A stretch of DNA of 37,878 nt from Acidobacteriota bacterium (lineage in GTDB: Bacteria > Acidobacteriota > Terriglobia > Terriglobales > Acidobacteriaceae): the NCBI GenBank assembly GCA_003225055.1, contig QIAU01000170.1:1-37878 (forward strand). Direction: 5' to 3'. The notes beneath the pieces were generated by a model. It was not told the DNA's origin. It was given only the letters and a program-made list of their open reading frames with translations, and made no database searches. Shown here piece by piece: positions 6,590 to 14,983 of the stretch. The first letter of the stretch is position 1; every line of letters starts with the position of its first letter. The position numbers and the translations under genes are program-made.

Positions 6590-8074
6590 ATGCCAAAACA
6601 AGCCGCTACCCTGCCCTTGAGTCTGGCCGCGCCCCGGGCCGATCGCAATCTATATCGCTGGCTTTATGAAGAACTGAGATCAGCCATTCTTGCCGGACGC
6701 CTGCGGCCCGGTTCGCGGCTTCCGGCCACGCGCGACCTGGCAGAGACCTACCGTATTTCGCGTCCCACCGTGGTTACCGCTTTTGAGCAACTGAAGTCGG
6801 AAGGCTATGTGGAGGGCCGAGCCGGGTCGGGGACCTATGTCAGCCAGGTGCTCCCCGATCACCTGCTCGAAGTAGGACGGGTGCGGCAGGAAAAGAAATT
6901 GCCTCACCGCCCGGTGCCGCTATCTTCCTATGCCCGACGGCTGCAGCCTTTTCTTCCCCCCAGCAGTACCCGACCGATTCGCGCCTTTCGCGCCAACTTG
7001 GCGGCCCTGGACCTGTTTCCCACCACGCTGTGGGCGCAGGTGGCGGCACGGCGGCTGCGACGCGTATCGACTCACCTGCTGGCCGGCGGGGAAGCCTTGG
7101 GATACCGTCCCTTGCGCGAAGCGGTGGCCGAGTACCTGAACACTTCGCGCGGAGTGAAGTGCTCGGCGGAGCAAGTCCTGATCGTCTCCGGTGCGCAGGA
7201 AGCTTTAGATCGCACCGCGCGAGTTCTGCTGAATCCTGGCGAGCCGGTATGGATGGAGGAACCCGGCTATCCCGGGGCGGCGGTTGTCTTTCACGCCGCG
7301 GGCGCGAAGATCTGTCCGGTGCCCGTCGATGAAGAAGGTTTGGACTGGGAACGCGGGTTGCGCCGGCATTCACGAGCCCGCCTGGTCTACGTAACGCCCG
7401 CCCACCAGTTCCCTCTCGGGGTCACCATGAGCCTGCGACGCCGGCTGGCACTGCTGGAATGGGCGCGGCGGTCGGGAACGCTGATTTTCGAGGATGACTA
7501 CGACAGCGAGTATCGCTACTCGGCGCGGCCGATTCCCGCTCTCCAGGGATTGGACCCATCCGGCGTGGTGATTTTTGCAGGCAGCTTCAGCGCTGTGCTC
7601 TTTCCTGCCCTGCGGCTCGGATACCTGGTGGTTCCCGCCGAGATGGTGGATGTGTTCGCCGCCGCCGAGTCAGTGAGCACGCATCATCCTCCGCTGTTGG
7701 AACAAGCTGTGCTTTGCGATTTCATCAGCGAAGGACATTTTGCCCGGCACATTCGCCGCATGCGCGAGTTGTATGCGGAGCGCCTGGCGGTGCTGCTCGA
7801 CGGTGCACGAGAAAAACTGTCGGGGCTGCTGGAGATTTCCCACGTCGAGGCTGGTCTCGAGACGGTGGGCTGGTTGCAGGACAGCATCAGCGAGGAGCGC
7901 GCCGCGAGGGCGGCTGCCGAGAGAGACGTCGAAGTGGCGCCCCTCAGCCGTTATGCGTCAGGGCGGGCGCGAAAAAATGCCCTCGTTCTCGGGTTTGCCG
8001 CGGTCGATGCGAAGGAAATTCGACGCGGAGTGGGGGAGCTGGCGACGATACTGGAAGCTATGAGACGGACCTAG
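6590..8074 (+). CDS. pdxR: MocR-family regulator (PdxR-like), GntR wHTH fused to aminotransferase-like domain
   Basis: 494 residues. Residues 18-85 are a GntR winged helix (LPATRDLAETYRISRPTV, GYVEGRAGSGTYV). Residues 125 to the end form a fold-type I aminotransferase-like domain with VSGAQEALD, EEPGYPG, VTPAHQFPLGVTM and EDDYDSEYRY. PdxR proteins bind PLP and control pdxST; this gene is divergent from pdxST, which supports the role. At the place where MocR proteins read SK-x-LFPALRLGY, this one reads GSFSAVLFPALRLGYLVVP: the expected PLP Schiff-base lysine is Ala335 (codon GCT, 7592-7594). The rest of the pocket looks conserved. Internal-aldimine formation is therefore unlikely; it may bind PLP non-covalently or act as a constitutive regulator. 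The pdxR name rests on context. Confidence 0.88.
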   Translation: MPKQAATLPLSLAAPRADRNLYRWLYEELRSAILAGRLRPGSRLPATRDLAETYRISRPTVVTAFEQLKSEGYVEGRAGSGTYVSQVLPDHLLEVGRVRQEKKLPHRPVPLSSYARRLQPFLPPSSTRPIRAFRANLAALDLFPTTLWAQVAARRLRRVSTHLLAGGEALGYRPLREAVAEYLNTSRGVKCSAEQVLIVSGAQEALDRTARVLLNPGEPVWMEEPGYPGAAVVFHAAGAKICPVPVDEEGLDWERGLRRHSRARLVYVTPAHQFPLGVTMSLRRRLALLEWARRSGTLIFEDDYDSEYRYSARPIPALQGLDPSGVVIFAGSFSAVLFPALRLGYLVVPAEMVDVFAAAESVSTHHPPLLEQAVLCDFISEGHFARHIRRMRELYAERLAVLLDGAREKLSGLLEISHVEAGLETVGWLQDSISEERAARAAAERDVEVAPLSRYASGRARKNALVLGFAAVDAKEIRRGVGELATILEAMRRT

Positions 8075-8110
8075 ACGAGGGCGGCTGTCCCGACGCGGGC
8101 AAGCCAGGTC

Positions 8111-8581
8111 TTAGCGGTCGACAAATCTGCGAAACATTCGGTCGGGATCGATGGCGATGAAGGTTCCGCGGCCGCGGGCCAGCACTTCTCCCGTCCGATT
8201 TAGGATTTCAGCCAGGTTGATGTGGCGGCGGCCCCTGACTCCGACTTCCCGAGATTCGACGCGCAGAGGTTGGTTGAGGGGCACGGGTCTCAGCTAATCC
8301 ACCGTGATCCGGGAAGTCAGCGCGACGACGTGGCGGAGTTTGTTCACCTTGCCCATGGCTTCGTCGAGGATAGTGGCAATGATTCCGCCATGGGTGTGAC
8401 CCGGCGGTCCCGTGTAGCGCTTACCTAGGCGGAAACGACAGACAAAGCAATCTTGCTCTTCGTCGTAGGCAAACTTCAGACGCATGCCCTCCGGGTTATG
8501 CTTGCCGCAGGCGAAGCAGTAGTTCTTCGGCACGCGGATCGACCGAGTGTTGTGACCCGGGCCCGGGGCTTTCTTGGGCAT
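8111..8581 (-). pseudogene. PaaI-type hotdog thioesterase interrupted by one in-frame TAG
   Basis: Start ATG at 8581. It reads CFACGKHNPEGMRLKF, then GHTHGGIIATILDEAMG (the HGG catalytic region of PaaI/Them4-like acyl-CoA thioesterases), then LTSRITVD and TAG at 8294-8296. The same frame continues without interruption: LRPVPLNQPLRVESREV, RRHINLAEI, ARGRGTFIAID, ending at TAA 8111-8113. Full length would be about 156 residues, normal for the family. Hotdog proteins usually have Tyr at the TAG position (TVDYLRP), one base away from TAG. TAG serves as a normal stop in neighbours such as coxC, so recoding is not suggested. It is a fresh nonsense mutation or a sequence error. Confidence 0.8.
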
Positions 8582-8635
8582 AAGCGGATGATTCTAATTC
8601 ACCGCCGAGAGCGCAGAGAGCGCGGAGAAACCAAA

Positions 8636-9208
8636 CTAGGATTTTTTCGCTACCAGTTCGGCGATGCCACGTTGGCGGATGGTTTCCCGGTAGAACAGAA
8701 TCTCGAGGGCGGAGAAAGCCTCGAGCAGTTCATTCGGTTTGAGCAGGTGCAGGGGATGGCTGGGGCCTCCCCCGAACTTGCCCTGCTGGCGCGTATAAGT
8801 CTTGTAGAGCAGCAGACCGCCGGGACGCAAGGTGCGAACGAAGTCAGGAAAGATCGTACGCTCCAGATAGAAGAACACCAGGACCAGGTCGTAGTGGTTT
8901 TGGGGAAAGGAAAACTTCTTCAAATCCTCCACCCCGAATCGAATATGGGCCGCCGATCGCCCGGCGTTCTGCTTGGCCTGCGCAACTCCAACCTCGGAGA
9001 TATCTACCAGATCAACTTTCCAATTGCGCTCGGCCAGCCACCGGCCGTGGCGGCCGACGCCTCCGGCGACGTCAAGCGCAATACCACCATGCGGAAAGAG
9101 CGGCTGGATAAATTCCTCGTAGCTTGTCACCAGCAAGGGATCGGGCTCGAGCGAGCTGGGGGAGCGCTCGCGGTAGCGTTGGTTCCAGCTGGCGCGCTCG
9201 TCGGGCAT
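8636..9208 (-). CDS. SAM-dependent class I methyltransferase
   Basis: About 190 residues. A Rossmann-like methyltransferase: motif I ALDVAGGVGRHGRWLAE (about residues 44-60), the acidic residue after strand 2 (KVDLVDIS), motif near YDLVLVFFYLER, and RTLRPGGLLLYKTYT. Substrate unknown; the proteins most similar in style are small stand-alone methyltransferases, some linked to metal or tellurite resistance. The ATG at 9208 (MPDERASWNQRY) is chosen because the recognisable family N-terminus begins there; the frame is open to 9415 but that part is Arg/Ser-rich and unlike protein. The ribosome site is weak. It is divergent from the cytochrome oxidase operon. Confidence 0.85.
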   Translation of the reverse strand: MPDERASWNQRYRERSPSSLEPDPLLVTSYEEFIQPLFPHGGIALDVAGGVGRHGRWLAERNWKVDLVDISEVGVAQAKQNAGRSAAHIRFGVEDLKKFSFPQNHYDLVLVFFYLERTIFPDFVRTLRPGGLLLYKTYTRQQGKFGGGPSHPLHLLKPNELLEAFSALEILFYRETIRQRGIAELVAKKS

Positions 9209-9402
9209 CCGGACATTGTCTTCGGCGACGCGCCGGAGCACAAATCGAGTTCCCCGCCAGACACGCCCGATTCTTCGCCGACTCGTGTCCGCCGAGATGA
9301 CGCCATCAACCGTGGTGGCGTCTCCCCTCCTGCGCCCCGCTTGGGAGCGCGTTGAATTCCACCACTGGCTCGCTGCCCTCCCCGCGATATCACCTCGCCG
9401 GG

Positions 9403-9431
9403 TTGCACAGGTCACGTTGCCCTGTGATAGA
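9403..9431 (+). promoter_or_regulatory. Possible sigma-70 promoter of the cytochrome oxidase operon
   Basis: TTGCAC (9403-9408), 17 bases, then an extended -10 TGT-GATAGA (9423-9431). It lies about 90 bases upstream of the coxB start inside a gene-free stretch (9209-9520) where I see nothing else. The -10 match is only partial. Confidence 0.35.
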
Positions 9432-9520
9432 CTTCGGGGCCAGCCGCAGCTTCCTTCAAAAAAAGCTCAGGAATAGCAGCGGATGTGGGGCGAATCATCA
9501 CGAAAAGGGGAGGCTAGTGG

Positions 9521-10327
9521 ATGGGCCTCGCGCTTCTCTCGATTATCTGGTTGATCACATTCGTCAGCACTTACTTCTTCGCGGCCAAGACCTGGTGGTT
9601 ACCGAAAGGCGTAACAGTCGCCGCTCCCCTCATCGATCACCAGTTCAGCTTCACCTACATCGTGATGGGCCTGGTCTTCGTCGCCGCGCAATCGGGACTC
9701 GGGTACCTGGTCTGGAAATATCGCGATCGGGGCCAGGCGCGGCCGGTTAGCTATTCCCACGGCAACACCAAGCTGGAAGTGCTGTGGACGGCGCTGACGG
9801 CAATTCTCTTCATTGGCCTGAACCTGATGGGCAGCCCGATCTGGGCGGCAGAACGTTTCGAGCCCGCCCAAGCCGGTGCCGTGCCCGTGGAAGTCACCGG
9901 CATGCAGTTTGCCTGGTACTTCCGCTATCCCGGCGCGGACGGCAAATATGGGGCGACTAAACCTGATTTGATCGACCCATCCTCCGGCAACGAAGCCGCG
10001 ATTGGCCTCGACCCGGAAGACGCAGCTGCCAAAGATGACGTGGTCACAGGAACGATGTTCCTGCCGGTAAACCGCCAAGACGATCTCAGTCTGCGAGCCG
10101 TAGACGTCATCCACAGCTTCTTCGTTCCCTCTTTTCGCTTCAAGCAGGATGCGGTCCCGGGATTAATCATTCAGATGCACTTCACCCCCACAGAAGTCGG
10201 CGATTACGAGATCGCGTGCGCCGAATTATGCGGATTAGGGCATTACAAGATGCACGGCATGGTGAAAGTTGTCAGCCAGGCGGATTTTGACAAGTGGCTT
10301 GCCGAGCGGGAGGCGGCGAAGCAATAA
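9521..10327 (+). CDS. coxB: Cytochrome c oxidase subunit II (CuA subunit)
   Basis: 268 residues. It has a short N-terminal hydrophobic segment, two membrane helices (about 42-64 and 85-107) and a periplasmic cupredoxin domain. CuA ligands are all present: H198 in DVIHSFFVP, then C233, E235, C237, H241 and M244 in CAELCGLGHYKMHG. The aromatic patch MQFAWYFRYPG receives electrons from cytochrome c. The insertion of about 30 residues after the aromatic patch (PDLIDPSSGNEAA onward) is longer than in mitochondrial-type subunit II. No fused cytochrome c domain is present. ATG 9521 has AGGGGAGG upstream. It is first in the cox operon, two bases before coxA. Confidence 0.96.
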   Translation: MGLALLSIIWLITFVSTYFFAAKTWWLPKGVTVAAPLIDHQFSFTYIVMGLVFVAAQSGLGYLVWKYRDRGQARPVSYSHGNTKLEVLWTALTAILFIGLNLMGSPIWAAERFEPAQAGAVPVEVTGMQFAWYFRYPGADGKYGATKPDLIDPSSGNEAAIGLDPEDAAAKDDVVTGTMFLPVNRQDDLSLRAVDVIHSFFVPSFRFKQDAVPGLIIQMHFTPTEVGDYEIACAELCGLGHYKMHGMVKVVSQADFDKWLAEREAAKQ

Positions 10328-10329
10328 CC

Positions 10330-12063
10330 ATGGCTAGCACCGACCTTGTACACGCGCACGCCGCCCCCCAGGGCTTTATCCGGAAATACATTTTCAGCCT
10401 GGACCACAAGGTAATCGGCCTTCAGTACTACTTTCTGGCGTTGATCGCGGTGTTCACCGGCATGTTTCTGTCCTTGCTGATGCGCATCCACCTGATCTGG
10501 CCGACCGCGCAGTTGCCGCTCGTCGGCGAGATCAAGCCGGAAACCTATCTCGGTCTGCTCACCATGCACGGCACCATCATGGTGTTCTTCGTGCTCACCA
10601 CCGCGCCGCAGAGCGGTTTCGGAAATTACTTTCTGCCGATTCAGATCGGCGCGCCCGACATGGCGTTTCCCGTCCTGAACATGCTGTCGTTCTGGACGAC
10701 TTTTGTGGCATTTGTGGTCCTGATTTCCGCCTTCTTCGTGGGCGGCGGTGCTCCCCTGCACGGCTGGACAGGATACGCACCGCTGAGCGCGCTTCCCAAT
10801 GCCGGACCGGGTCAGCAATTGGGCGCAGACTTGTGGATTACAAGCATCGCCATCTTCTGCGTCGCTTCCTTGATGGGCGCGCTGAACTTTATTACAACCA
10901 CCCTGGACCTGCGCGCCAAAGGCATGACTCTGATGCGCATGCCGCTGACCGTCTGGGCATGGTTCATCACCGCGATTCTCGGCCTGCTGGCCTTTGGAGT
11001 GCTGCTCTCGGCCGGGATTCTGCTGCTGCTTGACCGCAACCTGGGTACCAGCTTTTACGTACCTCTGGTGGTCGTAAACGGCCAGGTCATGGGTCACAGG
11101 GGCGGCTCCCCTCTGCTCTGGCAGCATCTGTTCTGGTTTTTTGGTCACCCCGAAGTCTATATCGCCATCTTACCGGGCATGGGCGTGGCCTCCCAGTTGA
11201 TCTCCACTTTTTCGCGCAAGCCGATTTTCGGCTATCGCGCGATGGTCTACGCCCTGATGGCCATCGGCTTCATGGGATTCATGGTTTGGGGCCACCACAT
11301 GTTCATGAGCGGCATGAGTCCCTACTCGGCGTTCGCCTTTTCGCTCATGACCATGGCGATCGGTGTTCCCTCGGCGATCAAGACATTCAACTGGTTGGGA
11401 ACGATTTGGGGCGGAAAAGTTCGCCTCTACTCGCCCATGCTGTTTGCCATCGGTTTCGTTTCCTTGTTTGTCTCCGGCGGACTGAGCGGACCCTTCCTGG
11501 CGCAGCCGGTGCTCGACATCCCGCTGCACGACACTTATTTCGTAGTAGGGCACTTCCACCTGATCATGGGCGTGGCCGCCATCTTCGGCATCTTTGCTGC
11601 GACCTATTATTGGTTCCCGAAGATGTTCGGAAGAAAGATGAATGAGACTCTAGCCAAGGTCCACTTCTTCGTCACGCTGCTGGGCACGTATGCGATCTTT
11701 ATGCCCATGCACTACCTCGGCATGGCCGGGCAGACGCGGCGTTATTCCCAGTTCACGGAAGTCGCTTACCAGACCAAGCTGATTCCTTTGCAGACGTTCA
11801 TGACCTACGCGGCGTTCGTCACCATCGCCGTGCAGTTGGTTTTTCTGTTCAACCTGTTTTGGAGCATGAAGAAGGGTGAGAAGGCCAGCGACAATCCCTG
11901 GGAGGCCACCACGCTGGAGTGGACTACCGCGACCCCTCCTCCGCATGACAATTTTGGCGGACGCACGCCGGTTGTGAACCACGGTCCGTACGAATACAGC
12001 GTTCCCGGGGCGGCTCGGGATTACACCATGCAGACCGATCCGGCTACGGCGCCTGTCGATTGA
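10330..12063 (+). CDS. coxA: Cytochrome c oxidase subunit I (heme-copper oxidase, A family)
   Basis: 577 residues with about 12 membrane helices. Ligands are visible: H80 (low-spin heme a, TMHGTIM), H273 with E275 and cross-linked Y277 (FFGHPEVY), H322-H323 (WGHHMF, CuB), and H408 and H410 (VVGHFH, heme a3 and heme a). E275 in HPEVY and the Asp in GAPDMAFP fit a D-channel, so this is a type A proton-pumping oxidase in the inner membrane. The start MASTDLVH at 10330 is preferred over an in-frame upstream codon that would overlap coxB. It follows coxB by two bases (translational coupling). Confidence 0.97.
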   Translation: MASTDLVHAHAAPQGFIRKYIFSLDHKVIGLQYYFLALIAVFTGMFLSLLMRIHLIWPTAQLPLVGEIKPETYLGLLTMHGTIMVFFVLTTAPQSGFGNYFLPIQIGAPDMAFPVLNMLSFWTTFVAFVVLISAFFVGGGAPLHGWTGYAPLSALPNAGPGQQLGADLWITSIAIFCVASLMGALNFITTTLDLRAKGMTLMRMPLTVWAWFITAILGLLAFGVLLSAGILLLLDRNLGTSFYVPLVVVNGQVMGHRGGSPLLWQHLFWFFGHPEVYIAILPGMGVASQLISTFSRKPIFGYRAMVYALMAIGFMGFMVWGHHMFMSGMSPYSAFAFSLMTMAIGVPSAIKTFNWLGTIWGGKVRLYSPMLFAIGFVSLFVSGGLSGPFLAQPVLDIPLHDTYFVVGHFHLIMGVAAIFGIFAATYYWFPKMFGRKMNETLAKVHFFVTLLGTYAIFMPMHYLGMAGQTRRYSQFTEVAYQTKLIPLQTFMTYAAFVTIAVQLVFLFNLFWSMKKGEKASDNPWEATTLEWTTATPPPHDNFGGRTPVVNHGPYEYSVPGAARDYTMQTDPATAPVD

Positions 12064-12110
12064 AGAGCACGCGGGCGCTCGCGCCACACCGAAATTGGGA
12101 GTATGGAATC

Positions 12111-12845
12111 TTGAGTTCGACGGTTACCAGCGATCCTAGGACTTTTCACCGGGGCGGCCGCGAACTTCCGCCTATTCAAGGCGGTGGCGACGACGGGCGC
12201 GGGGGTGGAGGGTCGCCGGATTACGGGCAGCGTTTGCGCCGGGCACGGCTGGGTCTGGCCGTCGGCATCACGCCGGTGATCATGCTGTTCGTCTCGTTCA
12301 CCAGCGCCTACATCATCCGGCAGGGGCTGCCTACTCTGGACGACGAGACCAACCGGTACATCCACGATTGGCTGCCGGTAAACCTGCCCTGGGTTCTGTT
12401 GCTGGTGAACACGCTTGTGCTGGTGATCAGCAGCATCACCATGGAATGCGCACGCCGTCACATTACGCGCGAGGCGGCCTTGGCGCCGGTCAGGTCCATT
12501 CCCGGAATTTCGCTGGGCGAGGAAAAGAGCTTCCCCTGGCTCGGCCTGACGGTCGTGCTCGGCCTGGGATTTCTTTTCGGGCAATTTATGGCGTGGAAGG
12601 AACTCGCGGATCGCGGGTTCTTGCTTGCGACCAGCCCCAGCAGTTCGTTTGTCTACCTCCTGACCGGAATGCACGCCATTCACCTGGTTGGAGGTGTGGT
12701 GGCACTCGTGTATGCGGCCGCCACCGCCCTCGTGCGCAGGCCGGTGGAAGCCCGACGCATCGTGGTGGACATTACCGCCTGGTATTGGCACTTCATGGCG
12801 CTGTTGTGGATCTACGTCTTCGCATTGCTTGAACTCGCTCGATAG
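12111..12845 (+). CDS. coxC: Cytochrome c oxidase subunit III, first copy
   Basis: About 244 residues. The first 45 are Gly/Arg-rich and probably cytoplasmic; then five hydrophobic helices follow. Subunit III signatures: WLGLTVVLGLGFLFGQFMAW, YLLTGMHAIHLVGG, and the final TAWYWHFMALLWIYVF. I choose TTG at 12111 because GGGAG lies nine bases before it; an upstream TTG at 12060 overlaps the end of coxA. Subunit III stabilises the core and helps sustain proton uptake. A second, divergent subunit III gene follows directly, so the two may be used together or in alternative complexes. Confidence 0.88.
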   Translation: MSSTVTSDPRTFHRGGRELPPIQGGGDDGRGGGGSPDYGQRLRRARLGLAVGITPVIMLFVSFTSAYIIRQGLPTLDDETNRYIHDWLPVNLPWVLLLVNTLVLVISSITMECARRHITREAALAPVRSIPGISLGEEKSFPWLGLTVVLGLGFLFGQFMAWKELADRGFLLATSPSSSFVYLLTGMHAIHLVGGVVALVYAAATALVRRPVEARRIVVDITAWYWHFMALLWIYVFALLELAR

Positions 12846-12866
12846 CTAAGCAGGAGACCTGAGACG

Positions 12867-13667
12867 ATGGCTGATGTCGCAGTCGAGCAGCACGGGGTAG
12901 CGGCAGCTTACGAACCGTCGCTGTTTGGCACCTACTCGAAAAAGATTGGGATGTGGTTGTTCCTGCTCTCCGATTCGCTCACCTTCGGAGCGCTGCTTTA
13001 CGCCTACAGCTACGGACGTATCTCGACCCCCAACTGGCCGACGCCATTTCATTCCGAGAGCATTCGAAACGCCACGCTGATGACCGCATTTCTTCTGACC
13101 AGTTCCCTCACCATGGTGCTGGCGGTGCGGGCGTCGGTATTCGGCAAGGGGAAGGCGGTGCGAGGCTGGTTGCTCGCGACCATGGCTTGCGGCACGGCAT
13201 TCGTCATCCTGCACGGCCACGAGTGGAGCAACCTGATCGCCGAAGGTCTCACGCTGCCGGTCTTCCCGGCCGTTCCCGGACACGAGGCCAGCAAGGAATT
13301 TGCCAATGTAAGCAGGACGGTGCCCCAGTTTCCGGCGACCTTCTTCGGGCTGACCGGCATGCACATGCTGCACGTCACGCTGGGGGTCATCTATCTGGGC
13401 ATCGTTGCCTTGCGCAAGAAGTTCATTCCGATTCTGCTCGGACTCTGGCTGGTAGCCTGGCTGGCAACGCCTTCTTACAGCCCGTTCCACTACGGCGCGC
13501 ATGTATTGCTGCTGGCGGCCATCGCGGCCAGCGTGATCGTGTTCTTGAAGCCGAAGGTCTATGACTCGTCCGATGTCGAGGTGGCCGGGCTTTACTGGCA
13601 CTTCGTAGACCTGGTTTGGATGTTCATCTTCCCGCTGGTTTACTTGATGTCGACCCGAATTCTCTAG
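12867..13667 (+). CDS. Cytochrome c oxidase subunit III, second copy
   Basis: 266 residues, about seven helices, closer to canonical CoxC in length. Blocks: KIGMWLFLLSDSLTFGALL, GHEWSNLI, PATFFGLTGMHMLHVTLGVIY, and GLYWHFVDLVWMFIFPLVYL. The ATG at 12867 has AGGAG ten bases upstream. It lies 21 bases after the first subunit III gene and 15 before subunit IV. The two subunit III proteins share only the family motifs, so this is an old duplication or two functional classes rather than a recent repeat. Confidence 0.92.
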   Translation: MADVAVEQHGVAAAYEPSLFGTYSKKIGMWLFLLSDSLTFGALLYAYSYGRISTPNWPTPFHSESIRNATLMTAFLLTSSLTMVLAVRASVFGKGKAVRGWLLATMACGTAFVILHGHEWSNLIAEGLTLPVFPAVPGHEASKEFANVSRTVPQFPATFFGLTGMHMLHVTLGVIYLGIVALRKKFIPILLGLWLVAWLATPSYSPFHYGAHVLLLAAIAASVIVFLKPKVYDSSDVEVAGLYWHFVDLVWMFIFPLVYLMSTRIL

Positions 13668-13682
13668 GAGCCTGAGACGACC

Positions 13683-14018
13683 ATGGACGCTGTGCAGGTC
13701 GCAATTGCCGAACAAGTGGCGGAACAGCACCGGCATCACGGCAAGGCGCAGTTTTTCTGGGTTTGGGGGGCGCTGCTCGCGATCACAGGCATTGAAGTCT
13801 TCCTCGGCTACCAGAACATGGAACCGGTGCGGATGCTGACCATCCTCATGGGACTGTCGCTGATCAAGGCCGGACTCATCATCGGCTATTTCATGCACCT
13901 CAAGTTCGAAGTTTCCCGCATGAAATGGCTGACCATGTGCTCGCTGGTTTTCTGCTTGGCCATGATGTGCATCTTCTTCCCTGACGCATTCCGAATTCTT
14001 CACCTGGGAGTGAAGTGA
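13683..14018 (+). CDS. Cytochrome c oxidase subunit IV (prokaryotic type)
   Basis: 111 residues with three membrane helices (about 24-43, 51-71, 80-100), including KAGLIIGYFMHLKFE, the signature of prokaryotic subunit IV (CoxD/CyoD-like). The His-rich N-terminus (EQHRHHGK) is common in these proteins. It likely assists assembly of the CuB site. ATG 13683 has GGAG upstream (with a short gap). Its stop overlaps the next gene start by four bases (GTGA). Confidence 0.88.
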   Translation: MDAVQVAIAEQVAEQHRHHGKAQFFWVWGALLAITGIEVFLGYQNMEPVRMLTILMGLSLIKAGLIIGYFMHLKFEVSRMKWLTMCSLVFCLAMMCIFFPDAFRILHLGVK

Positions 14019-14251
14019 AACTTCGACTAGCCACGCTCGTAGGGTTCCTGGTGCTGTGGGCCGGGCCTGCTTTCGGCCAGGGTTGCGCCATGTGTTACTC
14101 GACCGCCGCAGCCGCCAGCAAGGATGGCCAGAGGGCCATCAATCGCGCCGTGGTGGTGCTGCTCATTCCTCCCGCCGGTTTTATGACCCTGGGTATCGGG
14201 ATGGCGATGCGCTACGGCAAGCGACGGGACGAAGAAGCCGACCGGTCCTGA
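14015..14251 (+). CDS. Small exported/membrane protein with CAMC motif, cox-linked
   Basis: 78 residues. The first 22 form a signal peptide (LATLVGFLVLWAGPAFGQ), followed by GCAMCYSTAAAASKDGQ and one membrane helix (VVVLLIPPAGFMTLGIGMAM) with a charged tail. GTG 14015 overlaps the subunit IV stop and has GGGAG upstream. The position at the end of the cox operon and the CxxC (C-A-M-C) facing the periplasm suggest a role in copper handling or assembly of the oxidase. That role is inference; I know no named family. Predicted topology: N-out after cleavage, C-terminal tail in the cytoplasm. Confidence 0.78.
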   Translation: MKLRLATLVGFLVLWAGPAFGQGCAMCYSTAAAASKDGQRAINRAVVVLLIPPAGFMTLGIGMAMRYGKRRDEEADRS

Positions 14252-14286
14252 ACTTTTAGGTTCGACCCACGACAATGAGGTGAGGC

Positions 14287-14919
14287 TTGGGCGAAGCCGC
14301 CGCCATCGGCTTGCGGGCGCACTCCGGATGGGCCGCTTTGGTCGCGATAGCGGGGCCGTCTCGCTCGCCTTCCGTGGTTGAGCGACGCATTATCCAGCTG
14401 GCTGATCCCACCATGGCCGGTTCCAAGCAGCCCTACCACGCCGCCGAGCCCCTGAAATTGGAAGACGCCGAGAAGCTGGTGGCGAGGTGCCTGGAGCGCA
14501 CCTACCGTTTGGCGCAAGACGCTCTCGGCCGAACGGTGGATGCTTTGCAAAAAAAAGGCCACCCCGTGAACGCCTGCGGTCTGGTGCTCGCCTCGGGGCG
14601 TGCTCTTCCCTCTTTAGCGGGCATTCTGGCCTCCCATGCCATGATCCATGCCGCCGAAGGCGAACTCTTTCGCCAGGCGCTCGCCCAGGCTGGCGAGCAA
14701 TGCGGCTTGCTGGTGCTGGGAGTAAAGGAACGCGAACTGTTCAGCCGCGCCGAACGGGATCTCGATTTCTTGACGGCCGCGATCGAGCAGCAGCTCCGAA
14801 AGCTGGGACGATCGATCGGACCGCCCTGGCGTCAGGACGAGAAATATGCGGCGCTAGTGGGGTGGCTGGCCCTGGCCAATGCGTCCCGGAAGAGCAAATC
14901 CATGTCGCGACATGCCTAG
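14287..14919 (+). CDS. Hypothetical protein, about 210 aa
   Basis: Function not recognised. Soluble, mostly helical; no signal peptide or membrane segment. Central block CGLVLASGRALPSLAGILASHAMIHAAEGELFR and later CGLLVLGVKEREL look like a conserved alpha/beta core, and the C-terminus ends WLALANASRKSKS. Start TTG at 14287 is supported by GAGGTGAG five bases upstream; an internal ATG at 14413 (MAGSKQPYH) is the alternative and would drop 42 less structured residues. It follows the cox operon by 35 bases on the same strand, so it may be read through from it. Confidence 0.7.
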   Translation: MGEAAAIGLRAHSGWAALVAIAGPSRSPSVVERRIIQLADPTMAGSKQPYHAAEPLKLEDAEKLVARCLERTYRLAQDALGRTVDALQKKGHPVNACGLVLASGRALPSLAGILASHAMIHAAEGELFRQALAQAGEQCGLLVLGVKERELFSRAERDLDFLTAAIEQQLRKLGRSIGPPWRQDEKYAALVGWLALANASRKSKSMSRHA

Positions 14920-14940
14920 GTTTCGTTGTTGTCCATTCAG

Positions 14941-14983
14941 CGGAATGGTCATTCCGAGCGGCCTGTTTTTGCCGCGAGGAACC
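14941..14983. repeat. REP-like palindrome of the CATTCCGAGCG type
   Basis: CGGAATG (14941-14947), loop GT, CATTCCG (14950-14956), then AGCGGC-ctgttttt-GCCGC and GAGGAACC. The pattern GGTCATTCCGAGCG followed by CGAGGAA is a dispersed intergenic repeat that I remember from acidobacterial and other soil genomes. It follows the hypothetical gene by 21 bases and can fold, so it may also end transcription. Confidence 0.5.

Noticed and set aside
10243-11148. 301-codon minus-strand frame opposite coxA
   Set aside because: Same reasoning: antisense to catalytic subunit I and of shadow-like composition.
12846-14003. Long open frame (385 codons) on the minus strand opposite subunits III and IV
   Set aside because: Antisense to clearly conserved oxidase genes; very rich in His, Gln and Arg with no domain sense. 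A GC-skewed shadow frame.
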